NCBI RefSeq assembly: GCF_014201515.1
Contig: NZ_JACHEQ010000004.1
Span: 1-64,000 of the forward strand
Reading direction: 5' to 3'
Source of the DNA: Anoxybacillus mongoliensis
GTDB taxonomy: Bacteria; Bacillota; Bacilli; Bacillales; Anoxybacillaceae
Length of the DNA: 64,000 nucleotides
Position numbers and translations under genes: made by a program. Below, one piece after another: positions 53,624 to 62,730 of this stretch. Below the pieces are notes generated by a model that saw only the letters and a list, made by a program, of their open reading frames with translations, ran no database searches and was not told the origin of the DNA. How positions within the stretch are numbered: the stretch's first letter is position 1; the number at the start of each line of letters is the position of its first letter.

Positions 53624-54400
53624 TTAGTTTTGCTTCAAAATATCATCTAGTTTTTCTTTGGTAAGGTTTGTCACACCGTAAAAAACGGGATCGATATATG
53701 TGCTTGATGTTTTTCCTGCTAATTCATATTCAATTTTTGGTGTAACAATATAAAAGTGAGCGTTTTGTTCTGCCTTTTCAGCAAAAGTAAAATACATATT
53801 TATTGTTTCGTTTGGCCTTACACTCTGTTTTTCCGATTTATCGTTTATTTTTACATCTTTTGTCTGTAAATAAGTGTTTTCTACAGTTACATCCTTTATT
53901 TGAATCGTATGTTCTGAAATGTTTTTCAGCTTTGCTTGAAAAAATTGCGTATTTGGATAAGCTGTCACATACTCATTTTGTGGAGTAAATATCCCTTTCT
54001 CGTCCACAGCTAACTTGATCTGACCGATCGGGAATGTCTCTTTGTATTTTTGATCAAATATGAGAGTTATTTTAGATAGTGTCGCGCTACTTACTTCTTT
54101 TAAACGTAAATTTACAGCGACATTAAATAATTGAAAGTCTTTATATTTATCACCTTTGATAAGATCATATTGCATGTCATCGATTGCGTGTGAGATTTCG
54201 GGAAAGTCGATAGATGTCACGTTTGTTAGAGGACTGTCACTAAGTAAAATGAAGTTAAGAACGAAAGGATCATCTTTTTTTGCTACATATACACCGTCCC
54301 ATTTCCCGAAAACAATAAATTTTTTCATTTGTTCCGACTGGCATCCGAGAATAAGAAAACTGACAAGTGTACAGAAAATGAGAAAAGATTTTTTAATCAT
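53624..54400 (-). CDS. Predicted lipoprotein of unknown function
   Basis: A 258-aa exported lipoprotein: signal peptide MIKKSFLIFCTLVSFLILGC with lipobox Cys20. The mature part is largely beta-strand, with immunoglobulin-like features (FFQAKLKNISEHTIQIKDVTVEN) but no recognised enzyme motif. ATG 54400 is used; GTG 54406 is an alternative, and AAAGGG lies upstream. It is AT-richer than its neighbours and lies with a damaged secreted-protein gene in a small block absent from the B. subtilis order. Confidence 0.7.
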   Translation of the reverse strand: MIKKSFLIFCTLVSFLILGCQSEQMKKFIVFGKWDGVYVAKKDDPFVLNFILLSDSPLTNVTSIDFPEISHAIDDMQYDLIKGDKYKDFQLFNVAVNLRLKEVSSATLSKITLIFDQKYKETFPIGQIKLAVDEKGIFTPQNEYVTAYPNTQFFQAKLKNISEHTIQIKDVTVENTYLQTKDVKINDKSEKQSVRPNETINMYFTFAEKAEQNAHFYIVTPKIEYELAGKTSSTYIDPVFYGVTNLTKEKLDDILKQN

Positions 54401-54420
54401 AAGCACTACTACCCTTTAAC

Positions 54421-54924
54421 TTAGTTTTTGTAAACTACCTTTAAATAATGAGTTGAAGTTGGCTCGTATGCGTCATGGTGGGAGGTTGTTTCTTGACCAA
54501 ATTTATCTTTTACTACTTTTACATAGTATTTATTAAAATCACCAAATAATCCAAGCTTTGAGTATTTATTTTTATCTGCAGGAATTTGAATAGCTACAGA
54601 ATAAGATTTGCTTTTCGACCAACTTAAGTTAAGTTGGTTTTTAATAGCTTCAGTGATATCAAAGGTTGCTCCACCTGTAATTTGTAACGTAGTTGTAGTA
54701 GTTTCTGACCATACATAGCAGTCAGAATAGGCCTATGCTGAGGTTAAATAAGTTTGAAACTTTTCAGTAACAAGAGAAGGCCCACTAATTTTTGTAACTT
54801 TATATGTTGCTTCACCACAAACGATACAATCTGAGTCATCTCCTTGGGGTTTCTGAGCCAATGAAGAGATTGGGGATATAAAAACAAGAATGAAAAATAA
54901 AAAGAATAGGTGTAAATTTTTCAT
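54421..54924 (-). pseudogene. Secreted-protein gene interrupted by an in-frame TAG
   Basis: From ATG 54924 (site GGAAGGA upstream) a 63-aa product is read: signal peptide MKNLHLFFLFFILVFISPIS... with probable cleavage after SLA (residue 23), a CIVC pair and a beta-rich start. It stops at TAG (54733-54735). The same frame continues for another 103 codons to a TAA at 54421-54423, reading YSDCYVWSETTTTTLQIT and later KYYVKVVKDKFGQET. Together this would be a 167-codon exported protein. The lack of any frame change suggests a recent nonsense mutation or a sequencing error. The function is unknown. Confidence 0.75.
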
Positions 54925-55100
54925 TATTTATCCTTCCTTTCTAAAATTTATTATAAAACATCTTAATTATAAAAAAAAGTAATAAAAAGTAAATGAAATT
55001 TCGAATTTTTCATTTATATGAAAATTTGTTATATTTTTTAGTTATGAAACAACACTTAAATACACTTGCAACGAGGGTGTAAATTTTTTAAAATAATGTG

Positions 55101-55106
55101 TATAAT
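55101..55106 (+). promoter_or_regulatory. -10 element of the leuS leader transcript
   Basis: A perfect TATAAT about 15-20 nt upstream of the T-box leader; the -35 region (TGTAAA) is weak. Confidence 0.5.
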
Positions 55107-55120
55107 GAAATAATGGAAAT

Positions 55121-55347
55121 GACGGTGAAAAGGAGTAGTAGTAAACAAATGGCATGCAGAGAGTTGACGGGTGGTGCGAGTCAACCGAAGTTTGTTTACG
55201 AACTCGCCTTGGAGTTGCGTGTGCGAATGAAGTAGCGTGCGCCGTGAATCTGCGTTAATGATGAAAGTGAGTGCACGATTCGTGCGCTAACAAGGGTGGT
55301 ACCGCGGGAGAATCCTCTCGTCCCTTTTTGGGATGAGAGGTTTTTTG
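55121..55347 (+). ncRNA. T-box leader specific for tRNA-Leu, with terminator
   Basis: Stem I has a perfect 9-bp helix GTAAACAAA / TTTGTTTAC (55141-55149 with 55191-55199) after an AGTAGTA motif, and the specifier CTC (Leu) at 55203-55205 in GAACTC. The T-box AAGGGTGGTACCGCGGGAG is at 55292-55310. The terminator CCTCTCGTCCC / GGGATGAGAGG with T6 occupies 55314-55346. Uncharged tRNA-Leu is expected to allow read-through into leuS. Confidence 0.96.
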
Positions 55348-55390
55348 TTTTTCATTTTTGTTAAAAATGGATTAAAAGGAGGTTTGTCAC

Positions 55391-57808
55391 GTGAGTTTTA
55401 ATCATCGTGAAATTGAGAAAAAATGGCAAAAGTATTGGGAAGAAAATAAAACGTTCAAAACGACGGAAGATGACGGAAAGCGAAAGTTTTATGCGCTTGA
55501 CATGTTCCCGTATCCATCCGGCGCAGGATTGCATGTCGGTCATCCAGAAGGATATACAGCGACGGACATTTTAGCGCGCATGAAGCGCATGCAAGGGTAT
55601 AACGTATTGCACCCGATGGGGTGGGATGCGTTCGGATTGCCAGCGGAGCAATACGCACTGGATACAGGAAATGACCCAGCCGAATTTACAGAAAAAAATA
55701 TTAACAACTTCCGCCGTCAAATTAAATCGCTCGGTTTTTCATATGACTGGGATCGCGAAGTGAATACAACTGATCCAAACTATTACAAATGGACACAATG
55801 GATTTTCTTAAAGCTATATGAAAAAGGATTAGCGTACATGGATGAAGTGCCAGTCAACTGGTGCCCAGCGTTAGGAACGGTATTAGCGAATGAAGAAGTG
55901 ATCGATGGAAAAAGTGAGCGCGGCGGTCACCCAGTCATTCGTAAGCCGATGAAACAATGGATGCTTCGCATTACGGCATATGCGGACCGTTTGCTTGAAG
56001 ATTTAGAAGAATTAGACTGGCCTGAAAGCATAAAAGAAATGCAACGCAACTGGATCGGTCGTTCAGAAGGAGCAAATATTCATTTTCAAGTTGATGGACA
56101 TGATGAAACGTTTACGGTGTTTACAACGCGTCCAGATACGTTATTTGGTGCAACTTATGCCGTGCTTGCCCCTGAACATCCGCTCGTTGAAAAAATTACA
56201 ACACCTGAGCAAAAAGAAGCAGTTGAAGCTTATTTAAAACAAATTCAAAGCAAAAGCGATCTTGAGCGCACCGATTTAGCGAAAGAAAAAACAGGTGTAT
56301 TTACGGGAGCGTATGCGATCAACCCAGCCAATGGGGAAAAATTGCCGATTTGGATCGCCGATTACGTGCTAATGAGTTACGGTACAGGAGCGATTATGGC
56401 AGTGCCGGCGCATGATGAGCGCGATTATGAATTTGCGAAAAAATTCAATTTGCCAATTAAAGAAGTTGTTGCTGGTGGCGACATTTCAAAAGAAGCATAC
56501 ACAGGCGACGGGGAACATGTGAACTCTGATTTCTTAAACGGTTTAAATAAAGAAGAAGCAACGAAAAAAATGATCGAATGGCTAGAGGCCAACGGAAAAG
56601 GAGAGAAAAAAGTTTCGTATCGCCTTCGCGATTGGTTATTTAGCCGCCAACGTTATTGGGGTGAACCGATTCCGATTATCCATTGGGAAGACGGAACGAT
56701 GACACCAGTGCCAGAAGAAGAGTTGCCGCTCGTATTGCCGAAGACAGATGAAATTAAACCGTCAGGCACAGGAGAGTCTCCACTAGCAAACATTGAAGAA
56801 TGGGTGAACGTTGTTGACCCGAAAACAGGCAAAAAAGGTCGCCGCGAAACGAATACAATGCCACAGTGGGCAGGAAGTTGCTGGTACTACTTACGTTACA
56901 TCGATCCACATAACGATAAACAACTAGCAGACCCTGAAAAACTAGAAAAATGGCTACCTGTTGACATTTATATTGGTGGGGCAGAACATGCCGTATTACA
57001 CTTACTATACGCGCGTTTTTGGCATAAGTTTTTATACGATATTGGCGTTGTGCCAACAAAAGAGCCATTCCAAAAGCTATTCAACCAAGGGATGATTCTT
57101 GGGGAAAACAATGAAAAAATGAGCAAATCAAAAGGAAATGTCGTCAATCCAGACGATATTGTTGAAAGTCATGGGGCGGACACATTACGTTTATACGAAA
57201 TGTTTATGGGGCCTTTAGAAGCATCGATTGCATGGTCGACAAAGGGGCTTGACGGTGCACGTCGCTTTTTAGATCGTGTATGGCGCTTATTTGTTGAAGA
57301 AAACGGTGAATTAAATCCAAAAATCGTTGATAACCCAGAAACAGATACGCTTGAGCGCGTATATCATCAAACAGTGAAAAAAGTAACAGAAGATTACGAA
57401 GCGCTTCGTTTCAATACAGCGATTTCACAGTTAATGGTATTTATTAATGAAGCATATAAAGCGCCTGTATTACCAAAAGTGTATATGGAAGGATTCGTGA
57501 AGCTATTGTCTCCAGTTTGTCCTCATATTGCTGAGGAATTATGGGAGAAGCTTGGACATAACAATACGATTGCATATGAAGCTTGGCCAGCATATGATGA
57601 AGCGAAATTAGTTGAAGATGAAGTTGAAATCGTCATTCAAGTAAACGGAAAAGTGCGTGCGAAACTACACGTTCCTGCTGATGCAACGAAAGAACAACTT
57701 GAGCAATTGGCAATGGAGGACGAAAAAATTAAAGAACAAATCGAAGGAAAAACGGTGCGTAAAGTGATCGCTGTCCCAGGAAAGCTAGTGAACATTGTTG
57801 CAAATTAA
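55391..57808 (+). CDS. leuS: Leucyl-tRNA synthetase LeuS
   Basis: An 805-aa class Ia synthetase. The HIGH signature appears as [15 protein letters not shown] (about residues 38-52), KMSKS at about 575 ([15 protein letters not shown]), and the CP1 editing domain with [13 protein letters not shown] (about 240) is intact. The GTG start follows AAAAGGAGG. A T-box leader controls it. The weak hairpin downstream leaves room for partial read-through into ytwF. Confidence 0.97.
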   Translation: MSFNHREIEKKWQKYWEENKTFKTTEDDGKRKFYALDMFPYPSGAGLHVGHPEGYTATDILARMKRMQGYNVLHPMGWDAFGLPAEQYALDTGNDPAEFTEKNINNFRRQIKSLGFSYDWDREVNTTDPNYYKWTQWIFLKLYEKGLAYMDEVPVNWCPALGTVLANEEVIDGKSERGGHPVIRKPMKQWMLRITAYADRLLEDLEELDWPESIKEMQRNWIGRSEGANIHFQVDGHDETFTVFTTRPDTLFGATYAVLAPEHPLVEKITTPEQKEAVEAYLKQIQSKSDLERTDLAKEKTGVFTGAYAINPANGEKLPIWIADYVLMSYGTGAIMAVPAHDERDYEFAKKFNLPIKEVVAGGDISKEAYTGDGEHVNSDFLNGLNKEEATKKMIEWLEANGKGEKKVSYRLRDWLFSRQRYWGEPIPIIHWEDGTMTPVPEEELPLVLPKTDEIKPSGTGESPLANIEEWVNVVDPKTGKKGRRETNTMPQWAGSCWYYLRYIDPHNDKQLADPEKLEKWLPVDIYIGGAEHAVLHLLYARFWHKFLYDIGVVPTKEPFQKLFNQGMILGENNEKMSKSKGNVVNPDDIVESHGADTLRLYEMFMGPLEASIAWSTKGLDGARRFLDRVWRLFVEENGELNPKIVDNPETDTLERVYHQTVKKVTEDYEALRFNTAISQLMVFINEAYKAPVLPKVYMEGFVKLLSPVCPHIAEELWEKLGHNNTIAYEAWPAYDEAKLVEDEVEIVIQVNGKVRAKLHVPADATKEQLEQLAMEDEKIKEQIEGKTVRKVIAVPGKLVNIVAN

Positions 57809-57817
57809 TTATAAACA

Positions 57818-57848
57818 AGCCTCTCACATATGCGGTGGGAGGCTTTCG
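57818..57848 (+). terminator. Weak terminator after leuS
   Basis: AGCCTCTCAC / GGTGGGAGGCT hairpin followed by TTTCGTT. Confidence 0.6.
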
Positions 57849-57869
57849 TTAAAAGAAAGGGAGAGATCG

Positions 57870-58166
57870 ATGAAAGAAATGACAGCAGTACAGCTAAAAC
57901 AAATGATACAAGCAGGTGAGCATGTTCACGTCATTGATGTACGCGAAGATGAAGAAGTCGCCTTCGGAATGATTCCATCAGTGATACATATAAAAATGGG
58001 GGATATTCCAGAAAGAATGAACGAGCTAGACAAAAATGAAACGTATATCATTATTTGTCGTTCTGGTGTTCGTAGTGAGCATGTGTGTCGTTATTTAGAG
58101 GCGCATGGGTATGATGTTTGTAACGTCATTGATGGCATGCTTGGCTGGGATGGAGAACTTGTATAA
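57870..58166 (+). CDS. ytwF: Rhodanese-domain protein YtwF
   Basis: A 98-aa single rhodanese domain. The active-site loop ICRSGVRSEHV holds the sulfur-carrying Cys, with the N-terminal VIDVREDEEVAFGMIP and C-terminal DGMLGWDGE conserved. It may carry persulfide sulfur, but the acceptor is unknown. ATG 57870 is preceded by AAAGGGAGAG. Confidence 0.88.
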   Translation: MKEMTAVQLKQMIQAGEHVHVIDVREDEEVAFGMIPSVIHIKMGDIPERMNELDKNETYIIICRSGVRSEHVCRYLEAHGYDVCNVIDGMLGWDGELV

Positions 58167-58175
58167 TGGAAGAAG

Positions 58176-58211
58176 CCAATAAGATCGCTTGATCGACGAT
58201 CTTATTGGTTT
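58176..58211. terminator. Bidirectional terminator, ytwF / ytfP
   Basis: A perfect 12-bp stem CCAATAAGATCG / CGATCTTATTGG between the convergent genes, with short T tracts on both strands. Confidence 0.75.
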
Positions 58212-59467
58212 GCATAAATGGCAGCATGCATACCTGCAAGCCGACCGGTCACGAGCGCTGCAGTAATATTATAACCGCCTGTGTAACCGTGAATATCTAA
58301 AATTTCTCCACAAAAATATAAACCTTTCATCAGCTTAGATGCCATTTCTTTCGGATGTACTTCTTTGACAGATACCCCCCCACCTGTGACGAACGCTTTT
58401 TCAAGCGGCAATGTGCCATGTACGGAAAAAGAAAATTTTTTAAATAAGGCAACAAACGCCCTCACTTTGTCGTGGCCTAACGTGCTTGCGACAGTTTGTG
58501 GATCAATCGTTGCTTGCTCGAGTAAAAACAATACGTATCGCTCTGGAAGGGGAAGCGTCGCCTTAACAATAGTTTTTATTGTTTTTTTCGGTTGTTCTTT
58601 CACGGCGCGCACAATACGTTGAAATAATGTCTCTTCCTTTTCATCTGGCAACGCATCAATCGCCATGGTCACAGAAGATTGTTTTTTTAACTGTTTCACA
58701 ACGAATTGGCTACATCGTAAGGCAGCTGGTCCTGAAATACCGAAATGCGTAAAAATCATATCCATCCGATGTGTGACGATTGGTTTTCCTTTTTCATTTA
58801 ATACGCTCAATGCCACATCGCGCAATGATAGTCCTTGTAACGTTCGCTTTTGAATAAATGGTTCATGTGAAATAATCGGCACTTCTGTTGGAAATAGTTC
58901 GGTAATTGTATGTCCCGCTTTTTCTGCCCATGCGTAGCCGTCACCTGTTGAACCGGTATGTGGCACAGATTTGCCACCAACGGCAACGACAACTGCTTTT
59001 GCTCGAATCATTTCCCCTGTTTGCAGTGTCACCCCATATACGGATCCATCTTTATATTCAATGTCTTTTACAGGGGTATGAACGCGAATGTCGACGTGCA
59101 ATCGTTTTAACTCGTGAAGAAGGGCTTGTACGACAGATTGTGCACTATCGCTCACCGGGAACATACGACCATGGTCTTCTTCTTTTAACGGAACACCGAG
59201 CCGTTCAAAAAAATGAATAATATCTTCATTATTAAACAACGAAAATGCGCCATATAAGAAACGACCGTTCCCTGGAATATGTTGAATGAGTTCATCGATC
59301 GGTTTTCGGTTCGTCACATTGCAACGCCCACCGCCTGAAATCGCTAACTTTCGTCCGAGTTTGTCCCCTTTATCAATAAGGAGGACACGTCCACCTTGTT
59401 CTCCGGCGGCGATGGCTGCTATCAGTCCTGACGGTCCTCCACCGATGACCACAACATCATATGTCAT
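58202..59467 (-). CDS. ytfP: FAD-dependent flavoprotein YtfP (HI0933/BaiN family)
   Basis: A 421-aa flavoprotein. The N-terminal dinucleotide motif [33 protein letters not shown], and the C-terminal [23 protein letters not shown] are family hallmarks. The physiological reaction is unknown; relatives include 3-dehydro-bile-acid reductases. ATG 59467 is taken; GTG codons at 59476 and 59470 are alternatives, with AAAGGA just upstream. Confidence 0.88.
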   Translation of the reverse strand: MTYDVVVIGGGPSGLIAAIAAGEQGGRVLLIDKGDKLGRKLAISGGGRCNVTNRKPIDELIQHIPGNGRFLYGAFSLFNNEDIIHFFERLGVPLKEEDHGRMFPVSDSAQSVVQALLHELKRLHVDIRVHTPVKDIEYKDGSVYGVTLQTGEMIRAKAVVVAVGGKSVPHTGSTGDGYAWAEKAGHTITELFPTEVPIISHEPFIQKRTLQGLSLRDVALSVLNEKGKPIVTHRMDMIFTHFGISGPAALRCSQFVVKQLKKQSSVTMAIDALPDEKEETLFQRIVRAVKEQPKKTIKTIVKATLPLPERYVLFLLEQATIDPQTVASTLGHDKVRAFVALFKKFSFSVHGTLPLEKAFVTGGGVSVKEVHPKEMASKLMKGLYFCGEILDIHGYTGGYNITAALVTGRLAGMHAAIYANQ

Positions 59468-59567
59468 CACTTTCACGTCCTTTCTGTTATGATTATAATG
59501 ATTTTATGGAAAAGAAAAAAGTGTGCTAAAATAAGTGAAGCAATGAATCCGTTAAGGAAGGGATAAT

Positions 59568-61193
59568 ATGTCATCATCAAAGTTGTTAAGAGGCACATTT
59601 ATTTTAACGGGGGGCGTGTTTTTATCGCGCATATTAGGTCTTATATACGTCTTCCCATTTTATCAGCTGGTTGGAAAACAAGGAGGAGCCCTTTATTCGT
59701 ATGGCTATGTTCCATATACGTTGTTTATTAGTATTGCAACGATGGGTGTGCCGCTTGCGGTATCCAAGTTTGTGTCGAAATACAATGCGCTTGGGGAATA
59801 TGCGATTGGACGAAAATTGTTTCGGTCAGGGATAACGTTAATGGCAATCACTGGTTTTCTCGCATGGCTCATTTTATATATGAGTGCGCCACTATTAGCC
59901 CCATTTGTCGTAAATGATGATGGTCACGGCAACTCGATTGCCGATGTCACCTCTGTCATTCGTGCAGTCAGTTTCGCTTTATTGCTTGTGCCGATGATGA
60001 GCTTAATTCGAGGGTTTTTTCAAGGGCATGAGTCAATGGGACCGACGGCGCTTTCGCAAGTTGTTGAACAACTTGTACGCATCGTCTTTTTGCTTGCGGG
60101 TAGTTATATCGTTTTACGTATTTTCGACGGTTCACTTGTGACTGCCATTCAAGTGGCAACGTTCGCAGCATTTATCGGTGCAGTTGGTGGACTAGCTGTT
60201 TTATTTATATACTGGTTTAAGCGAAAATCGTTTTTAGATGAAATATTAAAGCAAGATCGTGGCACGATCCATATGTCGTTAAAAGATATGTATAAAGAGC
60301 TGATCGCCTATGCAGCTCCATTTGCTTTTGTTGGGTTAGCGATGCCGCTATATCAGCTTATTGATCAATTTACATTTAACAAAGCGATGGCGAGCATCGG
60401 GCTTGGTTCGATTTCTGAAGACGCATACGGCATTTTTAATGTATGGGCACAAAAGTTAGTCATCATTCCTGTGACACTGGCTACATCGTTTAGTTTAACG
60501 CTTATTCCGACGATTACGAAGGCGTACGTGCAAGGGGAAAGCAAGCAGTTACGAAAGTATTTAAACGATACATTTCAAGTCGTCATGTTTATTACGTTGC
60601 CAGCTGTTATCGGTATGGCTCTTTTATCTGAATATGTATATGCAGCTTTTTATAGCTATGATCCACTAGGAACAGAAGTGTTACGAGCATATGCGCCAAC
60701 GGCCATTTTCTTTGCTTTATTTTCTGTGACGGCAGCTATTTTGCAAGGAATTAATAAACAAAAGTTTACTGTAATCAGTTTAACAATCGGACTTTTGTTT
60801 AAATTATTTTTTAACTATATACTTATCGTCTCGTTTGAAACGATGGGAGCCATTTTAGCGACGACAATCGGATATGCATTGTCAGTTGGATTAAACTTAT
60901 GGGTTATTCAACGTTACACAAATTATCGGTATCATTTTGTCGCCAAGCGTATATTGTTTATGGGGATTTTGACGGCGATCATGTGCGCAGTCGTTTGGCC
61001 GATTGTAAAACTTATGGATCGTGCCCTGCATTACAATGGGAGCATGATCCAATCCGTGATCATTGTTGCTTTTGGTGGACTCATTGGAGCGGCTGTTTAT
61101 TTTTATTTAAGTGAACGATCAAACTTGCTATATGCTTTATTTGGCAACCGTTTTTCATTTTTTAGAAAAAAAGAAAAGAAGGCTGTGTCATAG
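59568..61193 (+). CDS. murJ: Lipid II flippase of the MurJ/SpoVB family (YtgP)
   Basis: A 541-aa MOP-superfamily membrane protein with about 14 helices, like B. subtilis YtgP, one of the two lipid II flippases. LRGTFILTGGVFLSRILGL at the N terminus, FFQGHESMGPTALSQVVEQ and LYQLIDQFTFN are typical. It moves lipid-linked peptidoglycan precursor across the membrane. The ATG follows AAGGAAGGG. It could also be a SpoVB-like paralogue; the position next to ytfP and ytzE favours YtgP. Confidence 0.9.
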   Translation: MSSSKLLRGTFILTGGVFLSRILGLIYVFPFYQLVGKQGGALYSYGYVPYTLFISIATMGVPLAVSKFVSKYNALGEYAIGRKLFRSGITLMAITGFLAWLILYMSAPLLAPFVVNDDGHGNSIADVTSVIRAVSFALLLVPMMSLIRGFFQGHESMGPTALSQVVEQLVRIVFLLAGSYIVLRIFDGSLVTAIQVATFAAFIGAVGGLAVLFIYWFKRKSFLDEILKQDRGTIHMSLKDMYKELIAYAAPFAFVGLAMPLYQLIDQFTFNKAMASIGLGSISEDAYGIFNVWAQKLVIIPVTLATSFSLTLIPTITKAYVQGESKQLRKYLNDTFQVVMFITLPAVIGMALLSEYVYAAFYSYDPLGTEVLRAYAPTAIFFALFSVTAAILQGINKQKFTVISLTIGLLFKLFFNYILIVSFETMGAILATTIGYALSVGLNLWVIQRYTNYRYHFVAKRILFMGILTAIMCAVVWPIVKLMDRALHYNGSMIQSVIIVAFGGLIGAAVYFYLSERSNLLYALFGNRFSFFRKKEKKAVS

Positions 61194-61207
61194 CCTTCTT
61201 CTTTCTA
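61176..61207 (+). terminator. Terminator of murJ
   Basis: AAGAAGGCT / AGCCTTCTT enclosing the stop codon, followed by CTTTCT; also usable for the convergent small gene. Confidence 0.75.
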
Positions 61208-61468
61208 TTAGAAGTCGCTGCTAAATGGAAATCCGAGTTGACGCTCAACGCGTTGGAGACGTCGATTTAAATTGTTAATTTGTTGTTGTTGGCGCTCTGT
61301 TATGCGCTCAAGGCGATCGACGCGGCGTTCGAGGGAACCGCTTGGAAAATTTGGTGTGCCCGGAAATCCTGGTGTGCCCGGAAATCCACTAGGGAATCCT
61401 GGTGTGAACGGAGAGCCCCCGTAATAAGGCATGCCCGGCATTTGTTGCTGTTGTTGGCGTTCGTCCAT
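61208..61468 (-). CDS. Small Gly/Phe/Pro-repeat protein with C-terminal coiled coil
   Basis: An 86-aa protein: a Gln-rich start (DERQQQQQMPGMP), a low-complexity collagen-like middle built from GFPGTP-type units (residues about 20-45), and a helical tail (LERRVDRLERITERQQQ...) with coiled-coil heptads. There is no signal peptide. ATG 61468 is set by AAAGGAG 8 nt upstream. The composition suggests a structural, perhaps spore-coat-associated, protein (inference). The repeat is also visible at DNA level (61349-61402). Confidence 0.7.
   Translation of the reverse strand: MDERQQQQQMPGMPYYGGSPFTPGFPSGFPGTPGFPGTPNFPSGSLERRVDRLERITERQQQQINNLNRRLQRVERQLGFPFSSDF
61349..61402. repeat. Degenerate 18-bp tandem repeat inside the small gene
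   Basis: Units of the type GGTGTGCCCGGAAATCCT are repeated about two to three times on the plus strand, the last copy diverged. They encode the GFPGTP peptide on the minus strand. Confidence 0.7.
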
Positions 61469-61574
61469 TTGGAAAACTCCTTTCGCTTTAATTGTTACGT
61501 AGGCAGTATATGTGACAGTTGGCATCGGTGCATGGACGAACGCCTAAAAATGAAAAACATTCGGAGGGATTGTA

Positions 61575-62297
61575 GTGCTACGAATTGATAAATTATTAGC
61601 TAACATGGGATATGGAACGAGAAAAGAAGTAAAGAAGCTGTTGAAAGCAGGCGTAGTCAAAGTCGATGGAACGATCGTTAAAGATGCAAAAATACATGTC
61701 GATCCAAAAGCGCAAGTTGTTACTGTATGGGAAGAAGAGGTGGAGTATAAACCGTTTATTTATTTAATGATGAACAAGCCAAAAGGAGTCATTTCAGCAA
61801 CGGAGGATGCGGTAGAAGAAACGGTTGTCGATTTGTTAGAAGAGGGAGATCGGATTTTTGATCCATTCCCGGTCGGACGGCTTGACAAAGATACGGAAGG
61901 GCTATTGTTGTTAACAAACGATGGACAACTTGCTCATCAGTTGTTGTCACCAAAAAAACATGTCCCGAAAACATATGAAGCGATTATTGATGGTGAAGTC
62001 ACTGAAGCGGATGTTGCTGCATTTCAACGTGGTGTTGTGCTCGATGATGGATATGAAACAAAACCGGCAGAGCTTGTGATCATCCGTTCGGGTTTGCGCT
62101 CGGATGTTCAGGTTACGATTACAGAAGGGAAGTTTCATCAAATTAAACGAATGTTTCAAGCGATCGGCAAACGTGTCATTTACTTGAAGCGCATACAAAT
62201 GGGACCGATTTCGCTTGATGAAACGTTAGAACCGGGAGAATATCGTGAATTGACAGATGAAGAAATTGCTTTATTAAAAGGAGAAGACAAAAAATAG
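61575..62297 (+). CDS. Pseudouridine synthase, RsuA/RluB family
   Basis: A 240-aa enzyme with an N-terminal S4 RNA-binding domain (residues about 1-60) and a pseudouridine synthase domain. The catalytic Asp lies in PVGRLDKDTEGLLLLTND (about residues 98-115), and GKFHQIKRMF is conserved. Size and domains suit a 16S rRNA U516 synthase, corresponding to the YtzG slot of B. subtilis; RluB-type activity cannot be excluded. The GTG start follows GGAGGGA. Confidence 0.88.
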   Translation: MLRIDKLLANMGYGTRKEVKKLLKAGVVKVDGTIVKDAKIHVDPKAQVVTVWEEEVEYKPFIYLMMNKPKGVISATEDAVEETVVDLLEEGDRIFDPFPVGRLDKDTEGLLLLTNDGQLAHQLLSPKKHVPKTYEAIIDGEVTEADVAAFQRGVVLDDGYETKPAELVIIRSGLRSDVQVTITEGKFHQIKRMFQAIGKRVIYLKRIQMGPISLDETLEPGEYRELTDEEIALLKGEDKK

Positions 62298-62335
62298 GAA
62301 CCCGCATCGCTCAGGTTCCGTCTATATACCTTTCA

Positions 62336-62557
62336 TTATGACGACATCTTCACTCTTTTTTTAGTTGTTGTCCATTTACCTTTGCTAGGGCTGTGAATTA
62401 AGTCGTTGTATGCTAACACGTTTAAATCCCGCTGAATCGTTCGTGGAGTAATACCAAATTCGTCCACGAGCTCTTGCGTTGTCACAGTTCCCCTTTCATT
62501 AATGAACATGTAGACGGACTTAATACGGGTTAGCATGCGATCGGTAGATGGTTTCAA
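62336..62557 (-). CDS. ytzE: DeoR-type HTH protein YtzE
   Basis: A 73-aa protein consisting of a lone DeoR-like winged helix-turn-helix (VTTQELVDEFGITPRTIQRDLNVLA) without the usual sugar-phosphate sensor domain. TTG 62557 is chosen because GGGAGTGA is 4-5 nt upstream and the product KPSTDRMLTRIKSVY resembles B. subtilis YtzE; longer frames lack a ribosome site. The target is unknown. Confidence 0.82.
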   Translation of the reverse strand: MKPSTDRMLTRIKSVYMFINERGTVTTQELVDEFGITPRTIQRDLNVLAYNDLIHSPSKGKWTTTKKRVKMSS

Positions 62558-62730
62558 ATGATCACTCCCTATCGTCACATCATTCGCATGGTACAACAAA
62601 GATGAAAAACTAGATGTCTCACTATTTATTTTACACGAAAGTATAAGAAAAATGCTATAAATTTGCTGAATTTTACACAATATTTACACAATTAATACCA
62701 TATTTTTCTTAAGGAAAGGTGAAAGTGACG

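Noticed and set aside
54733-54735. TAG as a pyrrolysine codon
   Set aside because: Nothing in the window suggests pyl genes and the protein is not a methylamine methyltransferase; nonsense mutation or error is simpler.
61349-61402. Tandem repeat as a CRISPR array
   Set aside because: The units are 18 bp, contiguous without spacers and in frame with a coding sequence.
62336-62680. 114-aa version of the DeoR-like protein
   Set aside because: The N-terminal 41 residues have no similarity to YtzE and no ribosome site; the TTG start at 62557 has both.
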